Below are positions 14,266 through 26,424 of a stretch of DNA of 64,000 nucleotides, piece by piece (positions within the stretch are counted from its first letter, which is position 1; the number at the start of each line of letters is the position of its first letter). The notes under the pieces were generated by a model. That model had not been told where the DNA came from. It saw only the letters and a program-made list of their open reading frames with translations, and ran no database searches. A program made the position numbers and the translations under genes. Source of the DNA: Ecdyonurus torrentis (Eukaryota > Arthropoda > Insecta > Ephemeroptera > Heptageniidae); NCBI GenBank assembly GCA_949318235.1, contig OX439132.1:26580648-26644647 (forward strand). The letters are read 5' to 3'.

Positions 14266-17200
14266 GTACAGTACACATTTACAGGACGAGCATACTTTCC
14301 GTTGTGTACAAAGTAAATTTCACTTTCATCGCTAGAACAGACTGTATTGTTCAATATAAATATGATCTATATTTCTTCATATAAATTGCTTGCTTTATGT
14401 AATATTATACAATTTTAGCATAATGTTGGCTCCTTATGTACTGAAATACTTTAAACTGTGACTCAAATAATTATATATAAATCGTCTCTATTACATCAAA
14501 AGAGCGTATTGAAGTGCAGGCAAGTGTGCCGAGCCTAGTGAAGTTATACTATATAAATACATAGTACCCGCAAATAATATTCCTTCCATATGGCTGTCAC
14601 GCTGCACTAGCGTATGTCAAAGGAAATTATCACTATAATTTTGCAAGTAAATTTATCACAGCCACAACAATGTTCCTTCTACAGATTTTTAAATGTATAC
14701 CATACACATACTCTGTCATATGAAATTTTATTCTATGTGCCTTTAGTTCAAAGAACAAATTTTCATTACACCGTGTAAGCAAAAAAGTTCTAACAATAAT
14801 GCTGTAAGCCAGATTTACTATTGAAGGTATACATTTTCCGAAAGAACCAAGCTTTCTTATAAATTTTTTATATAATAATAATATGTTATATTTTTTATCA
14901 ATACTACACAATCTATAATATTTAAAATCAATTGAAAATTATCTATTGACTACTAATTATTAATTTTAAAAGATGTACTTACCTAAATCATACTTCATCT
15001 AAATAACATAAAATCCTGATTATGTGGTGCTGTTTTTTATTTCTTGGCAAAACATTAACAGTTTTAGATAACGTTAATATAGGTTTGAATTTTTTAATTA
15101 TACATTTGTTGCTCCCTTTATACACTTCGATGAAAGTTATAATTAAATATAAAACACTTAAATATTAAACGATCATTACATCACTCGATCATTCAATCAC
15201 TTACATTTTATATCACTTATGTATTCCACGTATTTAAATTAACAGGAAAAATAACTTTTTAAGATAAAATTTTAGTAAAATGCACTAAAATACACAACAC
15301 CTTACCTTATAAAACCAAAGTCACACTGAATATCTTCATCTCTAAACTGATCGGGAAAATGAGGATCTGAATAATGAACTTTGTATTTTTATTTTCTCAG
15401 AAATATACATGATGCATAAAAAAACTTGTTTTTATCTTCTGTTTGAATTGAATATACATACGTACAGCAAAGTGGAGCAACGTACAATAACAAAATAATA
15501 AAATGTTGTGATGATTCGTTTTGAAATAAATGCATCGCCACATAATACATAAGAATTTATTTATCTATTTATAGGTACGTATGAACGTATAATATGTAAT
15601 AACATAAATTTTTAGTTTCAAATGTAAACTTTACTTATAAAATTATATTTGAAATTATGTTATTTATAAAATAAAAGAAGAGTAAGTTCATTTCAAATAA
15701 TTACATTTAAAAATCTATGGATTAAGAAATATTAAAGAGAAGCTTTGATAAATTCACTCGCAACATTTCTTGTTTAGACCCGTTGCACATCCTTGCACGT
15801 TGCATCCTTGCATATTTGTGGTAACGTGGTGACTAATGCATTGTCCAGCATAGGGGATACATGATTTTTCCTCATTTGTCGCATAAATAAAAGTTTTTTT
15901 TTTACTCAAAGAATTTTTCTCTTATTCTTCTACTTTATTTAGGACCTAGAAATAAGGCTTAGATTGAGGGTTGAAACTTAATTTGCTATTAAAAAAGATG
16001 ACGTTTTTCCTATTCCTGTTCCACAAAATGGAGCTATTAAATATGAGTGCAAGAAGTCTATTGGTATATATCGTGACAAGTTCACTTGGCATACGCGATT
16101 ACTACGTGATAGCCACAGAAAGAACTTTTGCGGGGGTGATTCTGATACACTCGCAAACAAAACACAAATAAATATAAGATTTTCAAAGTGATGGTGGTAT
16201 GGGCTTAATATAGTCCCACAGCTAAAACTAAATGCTAATTGTATCCTTGTATCAACAATAACAATCTGTGACAGTACTGTTCCGACGTGACAAGACTATA
16301 TTTTTTATATTTATGTATATAACAATTGTTTAAATATTAACATTTTAATAGCAATAGCTCAAAATTAAATATGAGAGAGAAATCAACTCTTTTTTTTATT
16401 AATGCGGGGGAGAGGGTACATGATTCTCTATCCCACAATAATAATCAATGAAAGTGGAAGATTGGAAGATTATAGTAATACGTATATATAGTGTGCCCTT
16501 CCCCCTTCCTCTCTGATCCACCCTTTAGATTAAACTAATTTTTAATTAATTAGTCGAACAACAATAAAACACTAGGGAACAAACACTAAAATGAAAGAAG
16601 TAGGATCGACCTAAAAGTCATGAGAAAAGCTAGTTTTGATTTTTTTTTTCAATATGTTGACAAACGAAGGAGAAAACGTAAAAAAAAAGTTATAAAATTA
16701 AAACTCTCATCTCATTCTATGAAACATCGAAAACCATTTCATTAATTGATATAAAAAGTTTGACTTTATTGCCAAAAAAGTTTATACGACAGTAACTTTT
16801 TTTTTTAGCACGTGCCACGTGTGTTACAAAACAACTTTGTGATTTCCGAACAGTCTGTTACCACCAATTTTGTTAATATTACGATGAAAAAATTATTTTG
16901 GAAATAAAAATGTTCTCAGGTAATTAACTTTCAAACATACCATTTTTATTCATGATCATAACGAATAATATCAATGGATATTTTAGCTTGAAAACATCTT
17001 GAAGTTAATTCCATAAATTTTAATAACTATAAAAATTCTAAGGTTTTATTTTTCTTTATTATTTTTTGGAGCTATTTTTTCCAATAAAGGTCTTGCAGCA
17101 AACTTTTGAATGCATTTTTATATGTAAACATAATACGTCTGTTATGTAAATTAAAATTTTATCTTCAACTGGTTTTTTATAAGAAACAAAAATTTCAATG

Positions 17201-18949
17201 CCATAATCTCAGTTACAACTTCATCAATGCAATAAATAAAATAAAAAATTAGCCTGGACTACCGCAATGCTGATCATTATGTTATTTAATAAAGATGATT
17301 GAAAATGCAAAGTTATGAAGTTCAACTATATGAAATGACTATACAAAATTTATAATACATTTTAACTTATAATGAATAACATTATTTGTGTTATAAATAT
17401 TTAACAAATACTGAAACATTAATATATAATTTATGCATTAAAACAATAAATATTGATATTTTTATTTTTTTAAGAAGCAAATAATTTTTTTATTTTGTAA
17501 TTTACGTTGCTGTATAAAAAAAATGCTGCTTAGCTTTTTTTTTTTTTTTTTTTTTTTGTTGCATTGGTATAAATATTTTATGTTTTTAATATAAATTCCT
17601 TGCTTCAAAAGAAGTACGTTTGCGACAAAGAATGTTGCCAGTTATTTTTTCAACTAAAACTACAACTACTGGACAATTTCTATCGACTTTTTAAGGATTT
17701 TGTAAAACCATGAGGTATAATCCATTTTTCTAATGTTGAATTATGTCAGTTTTGATACCATTTACATTGTAAGGTAGTAGTATATGCATTCAGGTTGTTA
17801 AATGCATATCTATTCTTAAGTATGATTCACATTTCATTTGTTTTTCCAAAATAAATTAATTATTGAAAGAATTCATATTTGTATAATCATGAAAAATCTA
17901 CTTTGCATTATACAACTCACAGATATCTCCTATTTCAAATGGCGCAGCTCTTGAGTAAAATAAATGATTATTTAAGAATCAGAATCATAATAAAACTTTA
18001 TAAAAACTTCTATTGTAATAGACGACTGAAAGTTATATTAAACTAACTTCTACTATATTCTTTGTTCTTAAATAATTTAAATATAAAAAACTGTTTCAAT
18101 TAATGTTTTAATGATTTTTAAATGTAATCTCTACAAGGCAAGTCTTCTAAATAAAATAATAATACTAAAAAACTCATTTGCTCTGCTTAGAACCTATTAT
18201 TATCTTCTTTTCAATTCCTAATGTATAGCATAGACAAAAAAAAAAATCTAATAAAGGGATTGCTGCTTTAATAACTTTAAGTTTCATGGTCACAAAAATC
18301 TTCTATCAATCTTTAGTATAAAAGATAGAGTACAAATGGATTGGACACATCAAATGCTTAGAAGTTTTTTTTTTTTTAATGAAAGGCGCGGTTGGAATCA
18401 AGTGAAGCAAAAATTTTAAGATGAATTATACGAACGGTACATACATCAATCCACGTCATAATAGACTCGTAATAATAAACCAGTTTTTATTTCGTGGTAT
18501 TCCCAACGCACATGACAACAAACTAAGAGCAAAAAATTGAATTTTTTAATATTATATAAAATTTTCAAGGACTCAATTCAATTTACTATAAGTATACATG
18601 AATTTAAGTACAGTATAAGTTATATATATATATATATATATATATATGGTATAACTTTAATCAAAGTAATAGCTCTTTTCAAAGTTATAACTTATAACTA
18701 TATTATATAACGTTTACTTCAAAAAGAGCATGAAATTACCATTGCATCTTTTAAATTAAAATATATTTACTTGATGATACTGTATCTTAATGTATATGAA
18801 GTAATGACTTAAAAGAAAAAACTTAAACTTTTCAAGTACTGTGTAGAAACTGTATTTTAATAAACTGTATTGTAAGCATTTAACCCTTATGGAAGCCAAA
18901 TGCAAACGATTTAATACTTAAGAAACCATTAGCAATAATATGAAATCCC

Positions 18950-18958
18950 TTGTGTGTG

Positions 18959-19013
<55 letters not shown>

Positions 19014-19034
19014 TAAACACACACACACACACAA
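18950..19034. repeat. Compound (TG)/(CA)/(TA)/(CA) microsatellite
   Basis: Alternating dinucleotide tract with a TGTGTGTA/TACACACA self-complementary centre followed by TA and CA blocks. Confidence 0.95.
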
Positions 19035-20861
19035 AAATCAATGCTGTTAATAATTTTTTTAAACACTAATTTTGAGAAATTTATAAGCGATGAATTTACG
19101 TAATATCCTTAAAATTGGCAATGACTTTAGCATTATAAGTTTAATAAGTAACATATGCACCAACTATCAATAAAAATTTTAGAGCCCCCTTATTATATGA
19201 TAAGGGGGGAATATAAATTTAAAAATTAGCATTATAGGATGTTATGAACTCATAATTCCAAAAGCTCATCATTAAAAAAAAAAAATAAAAAAAAAATAAA
19301 TAAAGTTGACCATTTTAAATTATTAGATTTGTCTCATCCTGAGATAAAACTGTGGAAAAAAATGATACTTTTCTTCCTTTCTTATTTTTGTTCAGCCTTA
19401 TAAAGTTATAATGTATTAAAAAACAAACAAGTAACAAACAGTCATGATGTATAAAGTAACAAAATATACGTACATAATTGAGTGAGTGAATCAAGCAGTA
19501 ATTAATTGCAAATACGTTATACTATTAAAATGTTTAATAAAAAATATTATATAAAAAAGCACTTCGTTTTAATCTATTAAAAATACAAATGAAAGAGGAA
19601 TATCATGTCAAAAACTAAAACTGCCCACTGAAGTTCTAATTTACATAAATATTCTATAATTATAAATTACAAAATAGACGGGCGTTACCGGGGATTAAAT
19701 TAATTCTTCAAATTTAATTAGTACATAATAATGCACGTAAAAGTTGCTTTACTGTGTTTAGTATCCCTCATTTATGTATGTGGATAAATAAATAAATTTA
19801 AATATTTATCAGTGCCACAGTACTTTTCTCTAAAAACAAAGTTCCACAATGCAAAGAACAGTAAAATTAGAAGTCCCTTTCATTACTTATTCCTGAGCCA
19901 TATTTGTGATTGGTTATATAAGCACGCTTCACCGATAAGCTGCATTGTCCTTGTTTAAGCTCTATTATATATTATGCTGAAAATAATCAATTAATCAATA
20001 AATATCAGTTGTAATATGATATCTAAAATCAAAAATAAATAAAAAAATAATAATGAATATATAATGTTCACTGCAATGCCCTATATTGAATAATAGGGTG
20101 GAAACAGGACTTGTATTAGCCATAATTAATAACATCCATGCATTATTTATTATCATATATCAGCCACGTGTAATTGCATAATTTTAATGTGCACTTTATA
20201 TCTATCATTACTCATTAGTGTAATTAGCAGAGAGTTAAAAATATAACAAATAAACTTAATGCTCAAATGAATTGCAATTAACTTAAAGTATTATTATTAT
20301 ACTCATTTAAATATATATTACAAATGTTTAATTAATAATGTATGTAGCTTTTAAATTAGTATATTTAATAGAGATGTAATACTATGTTATTATACATTTA
20401 AAATTATTATGATATGATTATATTCATTACGATTATCTTCATAAATATATTGATGTTGACAATCATTTCTACATTGTCTCATTTTGAGACAATAACCCAA
20501 ACTAATCCATTTAGTTGTATTGATGAAAGAAATGATTGAAGAAATTTGGAATGTTATAGAAAATTAGAATTTTTGTTAAATAACAATAAAATAATACATT
20601 GCATTAATACCAGCATATTATTTAATAGGACACAAAACATTTCGGCATTAATTATTTTACTATTTACAATGTTAATGTCCTTCTAATTAAAATAAATAAA
20701 TATAAATAAATGTTTCATGACAAAAATTTGGAGGTTAATTATTTTTCTAAGCACATTTCCTTATATTCTTTATTAACATATTTCCAAATAATATTGCAAC
20801 CCTGAAATGCATCTAAAATATATAATATTAACACTCTCTAATCCTTGTAAACTGGATACAC

Positions 20862-20948
<87 letters not shown>
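20862..20948. repeat. (GT)n(AT)n microsatellite
   Basis: Short GT run followed by about 75 bp of uninterrupted AT dinucleotides. Confidence 0.95.
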
Positions 20949-20952
<4 letters not shown>

Positions 20953-21464
20953 ATTCATATACTAATAATTCATATAATTCATATACAAATAATTCAACAT
21001 AGTACCATTCTTGAACATTATTAAATCATTGAATTCTTAATTTCTTATCATTGAAAAGTATTTATTGATAAAATTGCAAGATACAGTATAGCATACGTAA
21101 CATTCATAAATTTATCTACGATAAACTTACGATCATATTAGTTTCCAATAAGTCTATATAATTTTATTAAAAAATGACACACATTATTATATGATAGTAT
21201 AGTTTCTCACAACAATAGTGATCAATGATGACGATCTTTAAGTATTCCATTTTATATTATATTATATATCACATCAATGATCACATCACTGACGCCAGAT
21301 TTTAAATGTTCAAAGTATATACAACCATAAATTATATTTTTGCAGCACAAGATTTTATATGTTACACGAAACTATCAACTTTTTAAAATAATTTTCCCAT
21401 GATACTAACAAAATTTATTGCGTATTACATTTTTGGTTACAATTTATATATTTTTTTTAAACTC

Positions 21465-21494
21465 TGACGTCAGTATTATTACGCATTGACGTCA
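21465..21494. promoter_or_regulatory. Paired perfect CRE palindromes
   Basis: TGACGTCA occurs at 21,465-21,472 and again at 21,487-21,494, starts 22 bp apart (about two helical turns), roughly 540 bp upstream of the first glycine-rich gene's ATG. TGACGTCA is the CREB/ATF consensus. Function here is inferred from the spacing and position only. Confidence 0.4.
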
Positions 21495-21564
21495 TAAAAT
21501 TATATCCTGGGCGTTTTTATTGCGATCTTAATATCAAATCATCTCAACCACATAATATACAAAA

Positions 21565-21572
21565 TCACGTGA
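21565..21572. promoter_or_regulatory. TCACGTGA E-box palindrome
   Basis: Perfect 8-bp palindrome of the MITF/TFE/USF type, upstream of the first glycine-rich gene. The same 8-mer lies 27 bp upstream of the TATA box of the second gene (30,119-30,126). Confidence 0.35.
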
Positions 21573-21915
21573 TTTTTTTTTCTTTTAAACCAAAACCTGT
21601 TTGCATACATATACATCTCTCAGGGCTTCCCCTTCAGAAAACTGATAATATAAAAAAAATAATAATAACAAAACTTAAATTTCAAGGTTAAGGCGAAAAA
21701 GAGATGCAAATCAAACTAATTAGATTTGCATAGTTGCAATTAAGTATGATTATAACGTAAATTTCCAGGCTGTAAGTATATAATTATTAATTAAAAGTTA
21801 GTATCAAAAAAAGATCTATCGTGGTATAAAAAGTTGTCTTTGTTCAAACAAGTTGATTCAGGTAGATGACTCATTATTTTTGCATGGGAAGTTACTTTTT
21901 CAACAACTCGTTTTC

Positions 21916-21923
21916 TATATAAA
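21916..21923 (+). promoter_or_regulatory. TATA box of glycine-rich gene 1
   Basis: TATATAAA sits 83 bp before the ATG at 22,006, placing transcription start near 21,945-21,955. An AP-1-type TGACTCA is at 21,867-21,873, about 43 bp upstream of the TATA element. Confidence 0.65.
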
Positions 21924-22005
21924 CTGATCGCAAATACTCATTTAATATAGAATACAATCGTCTCTCTTACAGTAACCATCTCCTTAGCATCTCAACTTGA
22001 TCATC

Positions 22006-23445
22006 ATGTTTAAGAATTCGGTAAGTTTATAATTCTTAAGCTCTTCAATACTTTTAAGAAATATAATAAAAAGTAGTTGAAAATTTATTATATTTCAAAT
22101 ACAAAATTATGGTATACACTTTAAAGTCAACTTACTTTATTATGATTTTAATATTTATGATTTTTTTTTTATTTTTTTTTAAGGATAAGAAGAACATATT
22201 TTACAGAATAATTTTGACATTTATGAATTTTTATTTAATAGCTTGCATCGGCAATTTCTTTTATTATTATTACTTTTCCTAAAATTTAATGACAATTAAA
22301 CTTTTAGTAACTCCTCTCATTTATGAACTTTTTTCTTTTCTTTTTTTAATTTATTTTTATTATTATTATTATTATTTTTTACATTTACTCATTTACTTGT
22401 TATTTTACTGCTTTATAAGTTAATTCAACAATTTATCAGTTACTTCAACAATTTTAAAGCTTTTTAGTATTATTGATAATATAATAGCTTGGTTGCTATT
22501 GAATAATAATTTAGATTAATAATATACAAATAAAATTGCATAGAACAGAAAAATATATTTGTTATATCTTTATGAAGTAATTGTTTACTCTGTAGCAACG
22601 CAATGTACCTAATATTTATATTTTCATAAGGTAATATTTTAACAGTGTCTTTACATAATATAATCCTTTTGTTTTATGATGATATTCTTTAGTGTATTTG
22701 ATTATAATCAATGTTTTTGTTCACCAGATGTTCGTGCTTCTTCTGGTAGCCTCAGTATGTGTACTTTTTGTCACTGCATTCCCAGCTGACGCTCCTGCAG
22801 TTGTAGCTCCTGTTCTGGTAGTCGATGACTTGGAAACTGCAGAGACTGCTATCAGAGGTAGAGGGTTCGGAGGAGGAGGCTACGGACACGGCGGTGGATA
22901 CGGAGGACACGGAGGACACGGAGGATACGGTGGACATCATGGAGGAGGTAAATACGAAATCATTAATCAATCTTTAGCTTACGTAGATAATTACTATCCA
23001 CCATTCATTGGCTGTCGCAGTATCACATATTTTCCTGCATTATTCAACAAATATGCTGTAGATATGAGTTCTCTCAAAATTAATATATAATGAAGGCTTT
23101 TTTAACGAGAATTTTTTTTTGAGTTATGAACCAAAGAATCTTATATTAGTTTCAATAGATCTTTTTTACCTTATCTTTAATAGTCACGGGTCCTGAATTT
23201 TTTTGTTATAGTTTTTATATTAAATATTGAATTTTTAAAAATAAGAGCACCAACTTTTAAATATCAGAAATACGAGTTTTTTAATCACAAAACCTTTGAT
23301 CATATAAATATTATTGACATATTATATTTTAACACAAATTTAACTTTTTAAAGGTTTCGGAGGACACCACGGAGGAGGTTACGGAGGTCATCATGGCGGA
23401 GGTTACGGAGGTTTCGGTGGACATCGTGGAGGACATTTTGGTTAA
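22006..23445 (+). CDS. Secreted Gly/His-rich peptide, gene 1 (3 exons)
   Basis: Coding exons are 22,006-22,020, 22,728-22,947 and 23,354-23,445 (327 nt, 108 residues), all with GT-AG borders: phase 0 after codon 5, phase 1 inside the Gly-rich tail. The protein has a hydrophobic signal peptide (LLLVASVCVLFVTAFP, about residues 8-23), a short Ala/Pro/Val-rich propart with VVDDLETAET (about residues 37-46), then GHGG/GYGG/HHGGG repeats to the C-terminus, ending HFG. No Cys occurs in the mature part. Gly/His repeats of this kind occur in secreted antimicrobial and cuticle-associated peptides; the function is inference. A TATA box and AATAAA bracket the gene. The paralogue is at 30,242. Exon 2 could read on into the intron as an alternative tail, but the splice model matches the paralogue exactly. 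Confidence 0.88.
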
Positions 23446-23479
23446 ACCATAATACAACATCATACATCATTCTTGCTAT

Positions 23480-23485
23480 AATAAA
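23480..23485 (+). terminator. Poly(A) signal, glycine-rich gene 1
   Basis: AATAAA lies 35 nt after the TAA stop, with further AATAAA copies just downstream. Confidence 0.65.
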
Positions 23486-24197
23486 TATTGTGATAAAAAT
23501 AAATAAAAATTATATAATGATATAAAAATGTACAAAATCGTGTATAGTTTGTAAAAAAAATTAATAATAAAGAAAAAAATTGAAAATGAAATATTCTTTT
23601 ATTACAAATATTTATAAAATGTTAGCTTGTCGTTAGATAATTTTTTAAAGATATTAATAAGAACTATTATTTACTTTAATAGCCACGACTATAAATATAT
23701 AATAGAACATCTACTTAATATTTGAAAAATACATATAAAATCTAAATATGAAGTGACGCATCACATTGAAAAATGATCATTTAATTTAAAATACTATCTT
23801 CAAATTAATATCATACGTACAAAGTATGAAATTAAAATTGAAAATATAATAGAGTAGGTATAAAATTAAAAAATTCAATAAGATTTAATATTCTTTTTTA
23901 TTTACACGTAAAATGATAAATCTGTATAAAAGAAAATTAACATTTATAAGACTTCATAAAATTAATTTTCAAGTCAAAGGTTTAACATCTTCATTTTCCT
24001 CTTTACTTTAGCCTTTTTTTTTCTTTTGTATCAAAGAGATTTTATTTTTTATGTTAAAATGATAGTATTAATTTTAACATTTATTATAAAGAATATAAAT
24101 CTCTAAGTAACATGAAGATGAGTTTCATTTTTTTTTTAATACACTGAAATAATAATAACTATCTCATTTTCAAATGTTTTATAAATTTTAATATGCG

Positions 24198-24470
24198 CAT
24201 TTATATCACAAAACACTTGATGGAATTTACATAAATAACATTAGTTTAATTGTCTCAAAACCCAACAGTAGCCCCGTAGCAGTGATCAAAATATTCAAAT
24301 TATGCAACCCTCACAACATTTTCATACCAATTTTTGCATGTTTCTGACGTCATAAACATGATTTTTTACGCAAATTGCATACTTTACAGTTTTTTCACAA
24401 TCTCTCATGGGCATGGGGCTACATTAACATTGTGGTAAAAATTGTCATCAGTTTTGAAGATCCCATGTTG
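24198..24470 (+). repeat. Inverted dispersed repeat, left copy
   Basis: Matches 26,158-26,424 in reverse complement: ATATCACAAAACACTT, AACATTAGTTT, CAAAACCCAAC, GCAAATTGC and TCAGTTTTGAAGATCCCAT blocks are shared. Divergence of the order of 20-25 percent by eye. Confidence 0.75.
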
Positions 24471-24749
24471 TTTTATGTGATCTACTTTATGTGGTCTGTT
24501 TTATTAGTTCATATTGTCTATTTATATTTATAATTTTTTTTATAAAAATTTGATACATAAAAACAACAACAAAAAGAATATTTCATGACGTAACATTTTT
24601 GTTATGATTAATAATTAAAATATTTTAGAGTGGAATAAATTTGCTGAAAATGTATGTTAATGATCATGAAAAAATTCTTAAAATATTTAAGTAAATTAAT
24701 ATTCGTAAAAGAATAATTAAAGTTTCCAGCCTCAATGTGGCAGTTTTCT

Positions 24750-24750
<1 letters not shown>

Positions 24751-24803
<53 letters not shown>
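24751..24803 (+). repeat. Poly(A) run of 53
   Basis: Uninterrupted adenines. No retroposon body is recognisable immediately 5' of it. Confidence 0.95.
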
Positions 24804-24805
<2 letters not shown>

Positions 24806-25222
24806 TAGGGGACTATAAGCTTTTCCCGCACCACCTGTGACTATAATATAGCGAGCTCCAAATGTAAGTCCGATTGATTTTTTTTTTGTATACATACATA
24901 ATATTTTGCCAATTTGTTGATGAGATATAATTTTTTTTTGAGAAGTCGATTAAACAAGTACTTTATTATTATTAATTTTTAATACAGAATAATTATTGCA
25001 AGACAATATTTCATTATTTTAAATATTTATCGCCCCTTTTTTTAAAATTATTTTTAAGATGTTTTTATAAGGTGTTTATTTTATTATCATTTCATAAAAA
25101 AAATATTTCTATCAGCTAAAAACACACAATGAGCTTCTCTATCTTCGCGATTCGATTTGAATTATTTCGGGATTTTTTTTTTTACCAGTGTAAAAAATGG
25201 AAGAACTTTGAAGCAATTACTT

Positions 25223-25297
25223 TTCTTCTTCTTCTTCTTCTTCTTCTTCTTCTTCTTCTTCTTCTTCTTCTTCTTCTTCTTTTTTTTTTTTTTTTTT
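25223..25297. repeat. (TTC)n followed by poly(T)
   Basis: About 58 bp of TTC triplets followed by 17 T. A homopyrimidine mirror tract capable of triplex formation. Confidence 0.95.
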
Positions 25298-25610
25298 CAA
25301 TTTCAATTTAGCTTTGGATTTGACTTAAAATTATGTTTAGATGGATTTTCATTTTCTTTTGAAATATCATATATTATATAAAATAAGCAAGTTCGTGCTA
25401 TTACTTTAAATTAGTTTACACGTACCATAAGGTAGGTAAATTATACAGGTAATTTACTTTAACCTTGAGTAACTTTGTAATTGTATAATGCATATAACGT
25501 GCACTTCTACATTGTTAATTTATATATTGAAAAACTTTAATAATAATTATACCTTAAAGAGATCTTTATACACTTGAACTATCATGAAAAGAAAATAAAC
25601 TAAGACGAAG

Positions 25611-25641
<31 letters not shown>

Positions 25642-26157
25642 CTGGGAAATGAAGTTTTCTGTAGCATCATCATATAATTTACTTTGCTATGTCGTCATAT
25701 ATTTTCCTCAGTAAATTTCTATCTTTTTCATAAATCGCTTCTTGAAAATGTCTATTTAGCTATTCTATAACAATGACATTTTATATAAATTCTTCAAGCT
25801 TTTTGCTATAGCTCTACTCTGTCGTTCTCCGCATGTTAATTTGAATCTGTGTAAGGAAAAAAAATGACAGTTAAAGGAACTGAAATACTGAAAATTTTGG
25901 GCATGTATAATATTACTATTTTTTAAAAATCTTTATTTTAGAACAGTAGCATAGGTATAAGATAAGCCTTACCCATAAAATAATAGATTCCAAATTTTGG
26001 TGACAAATACATTTTATACAGTATATGCCAGCAAAAAAAAAAAAAAAAAAAAAAATCCTTCAAACTGCAACGTCAAACTGAATCCTATTTCTTAATTAGT
26101 TTAAGAATTTAAAGCCATAGACCACATGAAACAAATGTTCTTTTTAATGAATAAACA

Positions 26158-26424
26158 CAAAATGGGATCTTCAGAACTGATGACAATTTTTACCTGAATG
26201 TAAATGTTGCCCCACAAGAGTGTGAAATAACTGTAAAAGTACGCAATTTGCGTGAATATTTGTGTTTATGACGTGAGCAACGGGCAAAATTTGACATGAA
26301 AATGTTATGCGGGTTGCATAAGTTGACAATCTCTGCATCACTTCTACTGCGATACAGTTGGGTTTTGAAACAAACTAATGTTATTTATGCAAGTCCCATG
26401 AAGTGTTTTGTGATATAAATGCTA
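26158..26424 (-). repeat. Inverted dispersed repeat, right copy
   Basis: Reverse-complement partner of 24,198-24,470, with about 1.7 kb of AT-rich DNA between the copies. Confidence 0.75.

Noticed and set aside
14633..14911. 92-codon minus ORF
   Set aside because: Length is compatible with chance in AT-rich DNA; no family motif, signal peptide or splice context was convincing.
15971..16171. 66-codon + ORF and 60-codon antisense ORF
   Set aside because: No domain, no promoter or poly(A) context, and both strands are open by chance in the same stretch.
22752..22970. Ser/Val-rich ORF on the minus strand, and a similar one at 32,089-32,358
   Set aside because: Antisense shadows of the glycine-rich exons; the glycine codons read as Ser/Val on the other strand.
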